This document shows positions 1 to 10,789 of a stretch of 64,000 nt of DNA, piece by piece. The notes beneath the pieces are model-generated. The model was not told the DNA's origin. It did no database searches and worked only from the letters and a program-made list of their open reading frames with translations. The translations under genes and the position numbers were made by a program. Numbering within the stretch: the stretch's first letter is position 1; every line of letters starts with the position of its first letter. Source of the stretch: Ypsolopha sequella (Eukaryota > Arthropoda > Insecta > Lepidoptera > Ypsolophidae); NCBI GenBank assembly GCA_934047225.1, contig OW203991.1, forward strand, positions 4,154,001 through 4,218,000, given 5' to 3'.

Positions 1-117
1 TTCTATGGAACAGCTGATTTTTTCTTTCGCGATTCGAGGTTTTTTCCATAGAAAAAGTTGTTCGTAGGACGAGTACTTACTATCGCCAGTTTCCAGCTTC
101 CACAGCTAAACACCTAA
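1..117. repeat. Right arm of a fold-back MITE (family M46)
   Basis: The segment carries CTATCGCCAGTTTCC near position 89 and a CCATAG(A)AAAAGTTGTTC-like stretch, both matching the right arm of the complete fold-back element at 46295-46562. The left arm lies outside the window. Non-coding. Confidence 0.6.
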
Positions 118-285
118 TATAAATATATAATTTTAGTTAATTGGGAACATTATGCTCCTTAAGAGATGTACAGTTGCGCTAAGGATTTTTTGAAATTTAA
201 CCCATTAGGGGGTGAATGAAACGGGATGTGTTTCCAACTCTACTTGGACGAAGTCGCAGGCGTCCTTCAAAACAATAATATTATT
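118..285 (+). repeat. SINE-like dispersed repeat fragment
   Basis: Contains a TTAAGAGAT ... GGGGGTGAATGAAACGGG arrangement. Related wording recurs near 41195-41260 and 56060-56115, where a CCCCCTAAGGGGGTGAAACGGG-type core is seen. The short open frame starting at 212 has no recognisable domain and is treated as chance. Confidence 0.35.
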
Positions 286-675
286 CTTCAATGCAAGTGC
301 TCGTAAAGGCCCACTTTTTATGCATCAAAACCGAACAGAAAGTCGATTATTTTGGCCTAGGGCTTTATTATTATTATTATTTTTAATTTATTTACAATGG
401 TTGGCAGCCATTCCTGTGTACCATAAATGTTATACTTTTTTTTCCCACTGTTTAACGGCTCTGGATACAGCCCTTTTGGGCCAATCATAATTTAAAGTTC
501 ACAAGATTATATATGTTTTATTTCCTCACACTATGCATTGAAAAACGTTGTATGATACACGGACGTAAGAGCAATAAATTACTCGGTTACGTTTAAAACA
601 CTCGCTACGCTCGCGTTTTAAATCGTCCTCGTAATTTATTCCTTTTCGTCCTTGTAGCATAAACTACTATTATAA
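286..675 (+). repeat. Dispersed repeat R390, copy 1
   Basis: About 390 bp, starting TTCAATGCAAGTGCTCG and ending TAGCATAAACTACTATTATA. Copies recur at 24645-25024 (+) and 31052-31364 (-). It includes a small internal palindrome (TTTAAAACACTCGCTACG with a CGCGTTTTAAA partner) that the third copy lacks. No coding capacity; class unknown. Confidence 0.75.
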
Positions 676-2125
676 CTGCTCATCAAAACGATCTCAAATT
701 GATCTCAAAAGGCACTGCACACAAATTGGACGAAATTTGCATAAAAAGTCATATAGGTACTTACCTAATTTCGAGCACATTTATCTCATAACTCACTCCA
801 AACAGCATACGGTGATTTTCCACACCCAAACCCATATATTCCATATAATATACGGCTACCTTATGTACAAGGTAATGATAACGCGTACACTCTAATCCCC
901 GTATAAATCAAGTCGACGGAAATTTATGAGGACACATAGCACATGCGTAAATTATACCCCGCGATGTGACCTGAAAAAACAACTCGGAATAAACACAAGT
1001 ATGGGGTCATTTCCAACGGTACGGAATTAAAAAAAATACTACGGCGCATTTTTTTTTTTCGTTTCATTTTCCCACTAAGTAGAAAGGCAAAGGGATCTTA
1101 GCCCATACAGCCATGTCTGACGTTATAGTTATTATCTGTTTATATGTACTATCCTCTTCTGTTGAGGATCATCTGAAATCTGTCCTGTCTAAGTCACTGT
1201 CCTGTCGTTTCCGCTATAATGATAGCCTTATAACGCAAATACAACAGGGTTAGAAAAAACACACGAAAAGGCATAGCCCACTCTTTTGTTCCATTGAACA
1301 ACACACTACACAGGTTACGGCGATTTTAATTCACAATATTCTATCACTATTGTTGATCAAAACACCCAAAATGCAATATTTTTTCAATAAAACAAAAAAA
1401 CGACGCCATCACATCTTCGCGCCTTTTTTCCAACCACTACGGCGCATGCTTATGTTTATCCATAGAGTCTATAAAATTTTGGTAAGTGTCCACTGTCCAC
1501 AAAAAGCCTTAATTAAAATAATGGCATGACACAAAAAGACAATGCAACTGTGAAAAAAACAAATGAATGCGACACACAAAGGTTCCAAATTCAAATCCCA
1601 TTGTGCCGCCAACACGTGGCGGTGTTGTCATATCTCTAAACGCTTCAAATTCTTCCTATTCCTGCCGGCCAGACATTTGTTATTATTATTCAGAGCTTCA
1701 TTCACATTTCTTTGTTAACATAAGGAACTATGGAGCATAGAAGACATAATGTCAAAAGGTATGAAAGACCCGAGAATTTTGTATGAAAAATGTTACGCAC
1801 TCATTCAACGTGTATTCTTGATGTAAAACAAACTGACATCGAATGTAAATACTATTGTTAGACTCTGTCATCCGAAAAAAAAACATTCTTAATGGAGGTT
1901 TAATGTGCGTTTTTGATAAATTGTCCGTAATACATCGCCTAGACAAACACTTCCGTGTCTTTTAGACTTCACTTAGAAATTGACGCAGACAGAAGTTTTA
2001 TGATGATTCCATGTGACAATTATTTTACCAAAGTGCTTTTTATAATTTAAGAGCCGTTTAGCAAGCAGATTGTAAAAACCTGCCTTTAATCAAAACTGAA
2101 TACTTAAATTCAAAATTTGCTGAAA
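676..2125. other. Gene-free AT-rich stretch
   Basis: No coding signal, RNA gene or repeat shared with the rest of the window was recognised. Short open frames (for example 1752-1946, minus) have no domain. Confidence 0.5.
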
Positions 2126-2137
2126 AGTTATCCTACA

Positions 2138-2526
2138 TCTCAGCGCTGAGACGTGGTCTCTTACCAAAGGCTTGATCCGCCGATTTAGGGTCGCTCAGCG
2201 AGCTATGGAGCGGGCTATGCTTGGGGTATCTTTGATGGATAAAATCCGAAACGAAGATATCCGTCATAGCCTGCCGAATCAGTAAGTTGAAGTGGCAGTG
2301 GACTTGCCATATTTGTCGCCGACGTGATAACCGTTGGGGCCGTAAGGCATTGGAATGGAGACCACGTACAGCAAAGCGCAGCGTAGGCCACCCTCGTGCC
2401 CGCTGGACTGACGATCTGAAGGACGTTGTGGGTGGCGGCTGGATGAGGATGACTGAGGACCGCCAAGAGTGGCGTAATATTGGGGAGGCCTATGTCCAGC
2501 AGTGGACGAATACGGGCTGATGGATG
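2138..2526 (+). mobile_element. 5'-truncated RTE-like LINE 3' end with 12-bp TSD
   Basis: A dead fragment of the C-terminal end of a non-LTR retrotransposon reverse transcriptase. From 2148 the frame reads ETWSLTKGLIRRFRVAQRAM and runs to a stop at 2283. A second frame then continues from about 2287 (LKWQWTCH ... RWTDDLKD ... GEAYVQQWTN) to a natural stop at 2518-2520, so a deletion or frameshift separates the two parts. The WRP, RWTDDL and AYVQQW motifs are typical of LINE C-termini that I associate with the RTE/BovB group. The tail is the short repeat GATGGATG. The insertion is flanked by the direct repeat AGTTATCCTACA at 2126-2137 and 2527-2538, which fixes both ends. Related tails lie at 17321 and 28818 (+) and 47145 (-). 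Clade is inferred; the LINE identity is solid. Confidence 0.88.
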
Positions 2527-2538
2527 AGTTATCCTACA

Positions 2539-2927
2539 ATTGTGTATGTCAAAATAATTTTATCAAATGAAAGTCCATAATCTGTGATTGTGCAAAAGCA
2601 TACATATTCATTATTTCCAATATTGTTTGTAGGTATACAGGGTGCTTGGAAATTATTATTCGTTGAAAGGAGTTATATATAGAGATCATTTTCCAACAAA
2701 TAAAATGCCTATCAACTAGGAGTCGAAAATGATAATTTTTTTTCAAATAAAACACGTCGATATTGAAAAAGTCTTCTTTTATTTCTGAGATTATGCAAAT
2801 CAGGGCATGTATTGTTTTTATAAATGATCATTCATTTATCATTCATCAGAAAAATAACAAATAAGTGCCGAGAGAGGAGCAGTTATTTTTAAATTATTTG
2901 TTTTTAGTTACCAGTATGAAATTATTA
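2539..2927. other. Gene-free stretch
   Basis: TATACAGGGTGC near 2634 resembles the outer end of the fold-back MITEs seen elsewhere (TACAAGGTG class), but no matching right end was found. Otherwise nothing recognised. Confidence 0.35.
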
Positions 2928-3104
2928 AAACTCGCGTGAGCTGACATAGTTACTATATGCCCGTTTGACAACGACGGTGAACGCCGCGTCGTCGTCCTAA
3001 GAACGACACTCGCCTTGATAATGCCGAAATTGTATCGGTGAAACGGTTGGCATATAGTCAACAACAATCACACGTGAGTGTTCAAGCCGTATGTATTAAT
3101 AACC
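2928..3104. repeat. Fold-back element, family M42, copy 1
   Basis: Contains AAAACTCGCGTGAGCTGACATA on the left and CAATCACACGTGAGTGTTCA on the right. A second copy is at 42773-42958 in rearranged form, sharing the core CTAAGAACGACACTCGCCTT. In this copy the TACTATATGCC / GGCATATAGT pair forms the clearest inverted arms. Confidence 0.65.
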
Positions 3105-3680
3105 AGTATGAAAGTTTGAAAATTATCAAACTTTCATCAAATATGTCATCGCAAAGTTCCCATTGGTTTCTATGAATTAGAATTTTACTTAATATAAAAC
3201 TTTAAATTATTTATTAAGGCATTGGCGTGTCCCGTTCAGTCTACTTGTCCATTTTCTACGCCCCATGCGCATGTCAGGTCATATGTGTTGTCTTCAACAT
3301 TTCCATAAGCGGATCCAGGGGCTTACGTAATATGTGTTCACATTACAAACTTACCTTTACATGTACCCTCATCCTTATTGTAGGACAATAGGATTCGTTT
3401 TTGATCAGTTAAAGATGAAGAAATACCTTGGTGGAAATTTTACCGGGTCGTGAATAGAAAACTCTGTATTGTTTCAAATGCGCTTATGTTAATACGCGTT
3501 TGTCACTGCTTAATACAATAAATACATATTTAGTTTGACTGTAAAAACCCCATGTTGAGTCAGATTCGAGGCTTTTCTGAATTTTCCGTTTTGTAAATCC
3601 CGGATGTTTGAACACATTTGCAAGATTTAAATACGAACTTCTGTTTAGTACATATTTTTGTAGTGATCGTCTAGATTTCG
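3105..3680. other. Gene-free stretch
   Basis: A fragment at about 3143-3190 (ATGTCATCGCAAAGTTCCCA) matches the arm of the MITE at 7895 and 8551. No coding sequence recognised. Confidence 0.4.
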
Positions 3681-3688
3681 GTCACTCC

Positions 3689-4097
3689 TAGGGTTGCCAA
3701 CCGTACTTTAAAATAAAGTATCTTACGTTATTTTGGGTCTCTGTACTTTATACTTTTGAATACCAATAAAGTACATACGTGATAATACTCTATTTCAATC
3801 TTTACATAAAATTAGACGTAGACTGAAAATACCGGTCAGCGAAAACACAGCTGTAAAGAAATCCGAGGGAAAATTGTTGTGCGTTTGTGTTTGTGCAAAG
3901 AGCATAAAAATACAGTTTCACAAAAGGATTTCAAGCCTGGCCTTCCTAGTTCCTACCGTCCGCTGCAATTATATTTTTTCAAAAAAATGTGAACACCCTT
4001 GAATAAAGGATACTTTTTTTTAAAGGACCGTACTTTTTATTTACCTTCCCTGAAATCAGATATACTTTATTTCTTCTAAAAAAAGTTGGCAACCCTA
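3689..4097. mobile_element. hAT-type MITE with perfect 8-bp TSD
   Basis: A 409-bp non-coding element with inverted ends TAGGGTTGCCAAC (left) and GTTGGCAACCCTA (right). It is flanked by the direct repeat GTCACTCC at 3681-3688 and 4098-4105. An 8-bp target duplication with a TAGGG-type end is the signature of the hAT superfamily. Inside each end ATAAAGTA-like sequences recur in opposite orientation, as expected of subterminal transposase-binding repeats. No transposase frame remains, so it would have to be moved in trans. Confidence 0.9.
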
Positions 4098-4296
4098 GTC
4101 ACTCCCCAGATTTCAGCGGATTTCAGACAATGATTAATACCAGACTGCATCAACCACAGCAATCACGCTAACTAGGGTGATTGCGAGTCTAAAAGCTATT
4201 AAACTATGATGATTTAATAATTTCTTTTTCACAACGACAACTGATCAAAGATATTCGCATCGCACAACCATGAAAATGTTCTCGTTTCTGGTTACA

Positions 4297-4413
4297 GTAC
4301 AGTGGAGACCACATCAAGCTATACACTTGCAGTACGACATTAGCCCCTACAGAGAAGAATATAAGATAGGTACAAAGTCCAGTGTGTCTTACTTGATGCG
4401 GTCTCCACTGTAC
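4297..4413. repeat. Small fold-back element
   Basis: 117 bp. Left arm GTACAGTGGAGACCACATCA and its right partner, ending in GGTCTCCACTGTAC, pair with one mismatch over 22 bp. It abuts the dispersed repeat at 4416. Confidence 0.7.
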
Positions 4414-4415
4414 CT

Positions 4416-4698
4416 AAAAAACCGGCCAAGTACGAGTCGGGCTCGCGCACGAAGGGTTCCGTACCATTATCTATAAAAACGGCAAAAAAAATCACGTTTG
4501 TTGTATGAGAGCCCCCTTAAATATTTATTTTATTCTGTTTTTTAGTATTTTTTGTTATAGCGGCAACAGAAATACATCATCTGTGAAAATTTCAACTGTC
4601 TAACTATCACTGTTCATGAGATACAGCCTGGTGACAGACGGACAGCGCAGTCTTAGTAATAGGGTCTTGGTTACCCTTTGGGTACGGAACCCTAAAAA
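4416..4698 (+). repeat. Lepidopteran-type GGGTTCCGTACC repeat, copy 1
   Basis: Begins AAAAAACCGGCCAAGTACG and ends GGGTACGGAACCCTAAAAAG, so its last part is the inverse of its GGGTTCCGTACC motif. An inverted copy with a nearly identical interior lies at 22156-22446. Such repeats are abundant in Lepidoptera; the origin (SINE or DNA-transposon derivative) is not settled by this sequence. Confidence 0.8.
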
Positions 4699-6121
4699 GG
4701 AAGTAAACAGTATACACAGGTTGTTTTACAACATTTCTCTATACCGACTATAATACTGTACTTCCGTACATATCCAATTGATATTCTTAACAAACGTAAC
4801 GCAAACACAAGTGCAGTAAGCAAACCCCATACATTCCTAACATGAAAGCCACTTATTCATATTTATCCAATTCCACAATACAAGAAATACCTGTTAACAG
4901 ACAGACAAAAACTTCTTAAAACTTCCTGTACCAACCGACAAAGCTGAAAGATTCGACACGCCCAAATCAAAATTATTATCGACTGATAAATTCTTTTTAT
5001 GGCAACTCCAAAAAAAATTGGCATCAGCATTCGCACAATCAATCCAGCGATAAGCCAATAAACCTCAACGATGCGCTTTTGAATTTGGAATTCTTTTTTT
5101 TTTACGGCCAGTGGCTTCGGTGTCTGTCGGGTTGCACAATGAAAGGGCAAGCGGAAGTGTCTGTCTATGGATCAATAGGATACATGACTAGCGGCAGGAA
5201 CTATTGAGGTCGTCGCGCAATCGCCAATTTTGGATAGCTATCTGTAGTCATTGTGACAAGAAATACAGGCTACAAAGCTACAAATAGAATAATTGTTATA
5301 ACATTCTGAAATTTTCTAGACGTTGTGATTTGTAGAGGTCGTTATGCCTGCTGAAAACCAGCGCTGATCTGTTTTTCAGATGAGAACATGCTGAGCGTGT
5401 CCTCTATTTCCACAAAGGTTTGTCTGTGCTTATTGTACGTAAATAATTTTTGTGTTCCTTTTTTGTCGTGAAAATAAATATATTTTATTCTTATTATTCC
5501 TAATGCCAATTTAACAAAAATTGAAAGAAAATTATTCTAGGCCGAAATAAACCTAAAGATTGATTCATATCAAATTGTACGCCAGCTAAATCTACCTAAA
5601 TTATATCAATATCCTCGTTGACTGTACCATTCTTATCATCCATCCTATAAAGTATCCACAAACTGCAACAGAAAAAAAAAATGTTTAACAATACAACGCC
5701 CCCTATTGAGAACAGATAAGGCATTGTAAAGTTGCGCCGTTGCCTAAAAAAAAAAACAACGTCCGGGGTTGCCGCGCTATAAAATTAAACATCCAATAAA
5801 AGGTGGAAAGTAATAATGAAATATGTATTACAAGTATAACGATGTTAGCCCCCGTTTAAGGAAAGAATGGGTGCTTTGATGCTGCGTTTGACTTTGCCCT
5901 TTTGTATGGGATGGTCCGTGAAATCTGTCGAGTCCTGTATGGATTGTGTGATAGATTTATTATACGGTGGGAATCACTTTTGTAGGGGACTGTAAACGGT
6001 TGATGGTTTTGCTAATTGTTGGGGATGAACGGATATGTTTTGGGGTGTTAATGTTGCTAACACTCCTTAAATCTATCGCAGCTATATATTGGTATACTTG
6101 AAAAAAAAAATATCGCGTGTA
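4699..6121. other. Gene-free stretch
   Basis: Around 5345-5480 a segment with CTGAAAACCAGCGCTGATCT and an AAAATAAATATA tail resembles a retroelement 3' untranslated end, but this is weak. Otherwise nothing recognised. Confidence 0.4.
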
Positions 6122-6492
6122 TTTCCCATAGATTAATTTTCAAAACATTTTTTTTTTTCAGGGAATATACGCCATTTTAGGACATGGTTTTCATTATTAT
6201 TTTTTTATGATTTTTTAAAGAATTGTCCGATGACCTTGTCACTTGAGAATTTTAGACATTATACTGATTGTGATGTGTGATTGCTTATAAAAAAGTGGTC
6301 TGTCTCTGTCTGTCTACTCATCTGTCATCTAGCTGTCAAATTAGTCTGAAGCAAGTTGACGTCACACGAGGGCAAATGGAAGTTGCATTCTTTTCGTAAA
6401 AATATTCACCATCATGAGGTTTTTTAGACCAAAACTTCGAAAATACGGCTTATTAAACCTAAATCTCAAAATGGTTTTCGAATTAACACACC
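6122..6492 (+). repeat. Dispersed repeat R400, copy 1
   Basis: Shares a block containing GACATTATACTGATTGTGAT, CTGTCTACTCATCTG and TTTTCGAATTAACACACC with copies at 11037-11447 (+), 28563-29155 (+, interrupted by a LINE tail) and 38992-39352 (-). No terminal inverted repeat, no coding. Class unknown. Confidence 0.78.
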
Positions 6493-6774
6493 ATCTATGC
6501 CATTCTATGCTCAACTTTTGCTAAAAACGGCCGCTTTTGGCATAAGTTAAAATTTTAGCTCATCAAAGATGTTGTCTATGAAAACTATGCTATTTAAAAA
6601 TAGTTCATTGCTATATCTACACATTTACTTGGGCATATTTTTTAATAATTATTCTAGTAAGTAAATAAGGTTTTTTTTCTAAAGTGGCAGCACTTCTGCA
6701 GCATATAGCGCTATATGAGAAATAACTTTATCAGTAGAGTAATTTTCGGATGACGCTGGGAAAAGGCACCTTTA

Positions 6775-7033
6775 TACAAGGTGACTTTTTGATCATCGTC
6801 CAAATTCATACTGGTGGCTTGGTAAGTGATCAGTATCATGCATCAGTAACAATTTTGGTGAAATTCGTAAAATGAAATTTCGACTCCCCATAGTGATTCA
6901 CTCGGGACTGGAACTGAATTTATACGGGAAGCCGAAATTTCATTATACGAATTTCATAAAAATTGTTACTGATCCAAGGTACTGATCACTTATCAAGTAT
7001 GAATTTGGACGATGATCAAAAAGTCACCTTGTA
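6775..7033. repeat. Fold-back MITE, family M68, complete copy
   Basis: 259 bp. Ends TACAAGGTGACTTTTTGATC and GATCAAAAAGTCACCTTGTA are exact inverted complements, and pairing continues inward through GTCCAAATTCATACT with interruptions. Flanks are TA-rich (TTA before, TTA after), compatible with a TA-type target site. Other copies at 12214, 34568 and, diverged, 47013. Confidence 0.88.
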
Positions 7034-7894
7034 TTACCTAATAGTGCAATAACTTACCTACAACTTCGCTTTGTAATTTCTGCCTTAACTTAAACTCACA
7101 TTGAAATTAACAGTTAGAAGCGTCTCTTCCAACCACCAACAAAACTGAACCAACAACAAGAACCTTAGCACCTTAAGATAGAGTTCAAAATTAAACAGCT
7201 AAACTGTCTAAAAGTGGTTCTTGAAATACCTTGTAGAAGTAAGGAGGACGTTATTTGATTAACACTAATTAGTATGAACCGGCTCTGCCCGCAACTTGTC
7301 AAGAAAGTGGACGTTGCCGGGTTCTGTACTCGGACAGAGAAAGTTAAGAAAGCTCCGGTACTTAAACACGAATTTCGGAGGTAATTATGAGTTGTGAAAC
7401 AGCTATGCCTCTTTTGATTATTTGACAGTAATTTTTTAAATACGTTTTTTTTTTCTACCGCACACTTTTCCATTGTAGCCTCGAGCTGGATCGATATAGT
7501 AACTGTCACTTTACCGCGCCATCGATTCAAACTCTTGATATGATACTCGTATGACATCAACGTTTTCCTTCACTTGGTAAAAGTAATTTCGTCAAGGTCT
7601 TCCTCTTCTTCTATTTCATTTCTGCCTTTCCTTCTATGATTTTTTCATGAGAATGTCATGTCCTAGTCAATCGCCTATCATCTTTTCTCTTCTGTTTTCA
7701 ATGGATTTTAGCAGACTTCTGTTTTCCTTTATCATTAATCGAAAAATTATCATCAACACTTTTTCACTTAGTTTTTGTATGTTGTCGTTTATATAATGTT
7801 GCTGTATGTGTGTATTGTGTTGTAAATAAAGTTTTTTCTCAGCCGGATTGTTGAAAAACTCGGCTTTTTCTTATTAATCAAAACAGAACAATTC
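7034..7894. other. Gene-free stretch
   Basis: The 131-codon minus-strand open frame at 7165-7560 has no recognisable domain, biased composition or family resemblance, so it is not called a gene. No other feature recognised. Confidence 0.4.
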
Positions 7895-8000
7895 AATTCA
7901 AATTTCACTCGACAGTTATTCAACGAAACCTTATGTATTGTGTATGTTGCCATCGCAAAGTTTCCATTGGTTTCTATAAATCAAAATTTTAAAAATTTTG
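7895..8000. repeat. Arm of fold-back MITE family M85
   Basis: Carries GTGTATGTTGCCATCGCAAA, the same arm as in the fuller copy at 8551-8757. The partner arm is separated from it by the LINE end at 8021-8551. Confidence 0.6.
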
Positions 8001-8020
8001 AATTTGCAAAACCTTGCGTT

Positions 8021-8551
8021 CTGGGACTTCCTCCCTCCTTAAAACCCCTGCACATAATACTTGTGCTTATGGCAACTCTTTTAATGTTGAATCTATCAGA
8101 CTGTGGAATGCTCTTCCACATAGCATTCGAGACTTGCGTACTATAATTTCCTTTAAGAAAAAGCTGAAAGAACATTACCTCTCACTGTCTTAATAGGTAA
8201 ATATAATATTATATATATCAATATTTATGTATTCTATAATAAAATATATATATATATATATATCTTTTTGTATTTGTATTTTATAGTGTGTATTTATAGT
8301 AAGTATTTGAAAACTATATAATTGCTATTTTTATGTTACTTATATATATTTATATTTTTAATTTGCATCAATCTCCTTGTGCACTTGTATGATTACTCGT
8401 TTAAATTATTATTTTTTTGTTTGTTATTTCCTGTTGGTTTTGCTGGAAGAAATCTCTTCTTAGAGATAAGCACGCCAATGTGCACATTGTTTAAATGTAA
8501 TGTATCCCTGTTTCTGTATATGTGTGTACAATAAAGAATAAAGAATAAAGA
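8021..8551 (+). mobile_element. CR1/jockey-like LINE 3' end
   Basis: A frame ending at the stop 8191-8193 reads KTPAHNTCAYGNSFNVESIR then LWNALPHSIRDLRTIISFKK, the classic C-terminal NSF...LWN.LP..IR...F..KL ending of a non-LTR retrotransposon reverse transcriptase. It is followed by a 3' untranslated region with (TA)n, CTGGAAGAAATCTCTTCTTA and a tail of AATAAAG units (about 8529-8551). The same 3' region recurs at 29588-29826. The element is 5'-truncated. The direct repeat GAAACCTTAT occurs at 7925 and 8550 but spans an arm of another repeat, so it is not claimed as a target duplication. Confidence 0.82.
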
Positions 8552-8757
8552 AACCTTATTACCAACATATATTATGTATGTTGCCATCGCAAAGTTTCCA
8601 CTGGTGTCCGTGAATTAAAATTTCAAAAATGATTAATTAAAAAAAAATTGACATTCTAATTTACAGAAACCCGTGGAAACTTTGCGATGGTAGCATACAC
8701 AATACATAAATAATAAGGTTTTGTTAAATAACTATTAAGTGAATTTTGAATTTAAGT
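8551..8757. repeat. Fold-back MITE, family M85, near-complete copy
   Basis: Left arm AAACCTTAT ... GCCATCGCAAAGTTTCCAC pairs with right arm GTGGAAACTTTGCGATGG ... ATAATAAGGTTTT. The arms are roughly 60-70 bp with scattered mismatches around an AT-rich loop. Non-coding. Confidence 0.75.
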
Positions 8758-8934
8758 GTTTCGTTTCAATTAATTAAAAAAAGGGCGGATTTCACTATCC
8801 AGCTGCGAAACGGCTCTTAATTCATTGGACGATATAATGTATCTTGTATTTCACAGTCTATACTAGAAACAACTCTAACAAACTTTCGTGGATTCATACC
8901 ATAACGACATTTTTTGTTCCAAAGTTCATGTCGA

Positions 8935-9822
8935 TTATATAGTGGCGACCTCTACAAATAGTTTCGCATGGTGTTCCTAATGATACCAAGTTATCAATTA
9001 TACAGTGGCGACCTCTACAAATAGTTTCCCATGGTGTTCCTAATGATACCAAGTTATCAATTATACAGTGGCGACCTCTACAAATAGTTTCGCATGGTGT
9101 TCCTAATGATACCAAGTTATCAATTATACAGTGGCGACCTCTACAAGTAGTTTCGCATGGTGTTCCTAATGATACCAAGTTATCAATTATACAGTGGCGA
9201 CCTCTACAAATAGTTTCGCATGGTGTTCCTAATGATACCAAGTTATCAATTATACAGTGGCGACATCTACAAATAGTTTCGCATGGTGTTCCTAATGGTA
9301 CCAAGTTATCAATTATACAGTGGCGACCTCTACAAATAGTTTCGCATGGTGTTCCTAATGATACTAAGTTATCAATTATACAGTGGCGACCTCTACAAAT
9401 AGTTTCGCATGGTGTTCCTAATGATACCAAGTTATCAATTATACAGTGGCGACCTCTACAAGTAGTTTCGCATGGTGTTCCTAATGATACCAAGTTATCA
9501 ATTATACAGTGGCGACCTCTACAAATAGTTTCGCATGGTGTTCCTAATGATACCAAGTTATCAATTATACAGTGGCGACATCTACAAATAGTTTCGCATG
9601 GTGTTCCTAATGATACCAAGTTATCAATTATACAGTGGCGACCTCTACAAATAGTTTCGCGTCGTGTTCCTAATGATACCAAGTTATCAGTTATACAGTG
9701 GCGACCTCTAGAAATAGTTTCGCATAGTGTTCCTAATGATACCAAGTTATCAGTTATACTTACAGTGGCGACCTCTACAAGTAGTTTCGCGTGGTGTTCC
9801 TAATGATACCAAGTTATCAATT
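8935..9822. repeat. 63-bp minisatellite, 14 units
   Basis: Units built on CAGTGGCGACCTCTACAAAT, then AGTTTCGCATGGTGTTCCTA, then the segment ATGATACCAAGTTATCAAT, recur every 63 bp (8940, 9003, 9066 and so on to 9696). A last unit starts at 9763, offset by a 4-bp insertion near 9759-9763. Divergence among units is low (mostly single substitutions). Because 63 is divisible by 3, the minus strand stays open at 8894-9745 as 21-residue repeats built on VSLGTPCETICRGRHCIIDN. That open frame has no signal, start context or domain that argues for a protein, so it is listed as repeat rather than CDS. Confidence 0.95.
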
Positions 9823-10789
9823 CCTAACAAAAGAGTGCAAAGTACAAATATAATAACGATGTTCCGCGCAACAATTAACAAAGAAGCAATCGTAATTCGT
9901 GAACAAACACAGAATCACGGGTTCAGTGACTGACGTGTGAATGATAGAACAATGATAGAACAAATCTTTGTACAAGATAGCGAGGAAATCTCTATGAAGG
10001 AAATTGTCGAGATAACTCGACAGAGACACGACGTGCGGCAGCATAACATCCTACCTATGTGCAATTCTTATTGCGGCGTCATAGCCGTGAATTTAAAATA
10101 GAGAGCTTGAACTGCGAGCGACTGTACTGATGATAGAAGGCAGCTGATAAGTATCTCCTTGTACTCTTTGACATCATCAACAGCAATAAAAAATAGTGCT
10201 CACTTAAAAGAAGAGACCCTTATAACAAGCATCGCCTTTGTCTACCTGCGATATTACTTAAGGCCCTGCCATTCCAAAATGAGCATTTTGTTTAATTAAT
10301 ATTGTCAGTTCAATATCTCATTCAAATACAAGTTAAATATATGTTACAATAGAGGATATACTCTAAACACAAGTTGATCTAAAAACGTAATTGAGTTAAC
10401 TTCACTCGATAGAAAAAAATCACAAAGTAAGCTCCTCAAATTGCGAATAAATGTGTTTATAGCAAAGGTGTTCAACGGAGAGAATTAAAACTTTTCCTGA
10501 ATTTTCTTTACAGATAACTAAAGACACTTATTGACCCATTTTTATTTATTTCTCAATACTTTTTCAGAAATTCCAGAAAAACCTCGCAAATTCACTGATT
10601 ATGCGTGCTCGCAGCGCACGAAGCGAGCGTTCTAATGTAGACTTTCTGACAATATCATTGAGTTCAAAATTATTTAATACGATTATTGTGTTGGATACGT
10701 AGGGCCTTAAATAAACTGTACAGTTAACAAGAACTAACTTTATAATAAACGACACTGTAAATAGTTCCTATAACCGTTTTGTAAAGGTT
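9823..10789. other. Gene-free stretch
   Basis: No repeat shared within the window and no coding signal was recognised. Confidence 0.4.

Noticed and set aside
212..490. 92-codon open frame near the left edge
   Set aside because: It lies across the repeat R390, whose other copies do not keep the frame.
7165..7560. 131-codon minus-strand open frame
   Set aside because: No domain, no family resemblance, and no supporting neighbours or splice context.
8894..9745. 283-codon minus-strand open frame as a repetitive secreted or Cys-rich protein
   Set aside because: The frame exists because the 63-bp unit is stop-free with a 3n period. There is no signal peptide, unique N-terminus or independent coding evidence, so it is annotated as a minisatellite.
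8940..9822. CRISPR array
   Set aside because: The units are contiguous 63-bp tandem copies with no variable spacers, in an insect-like genome.
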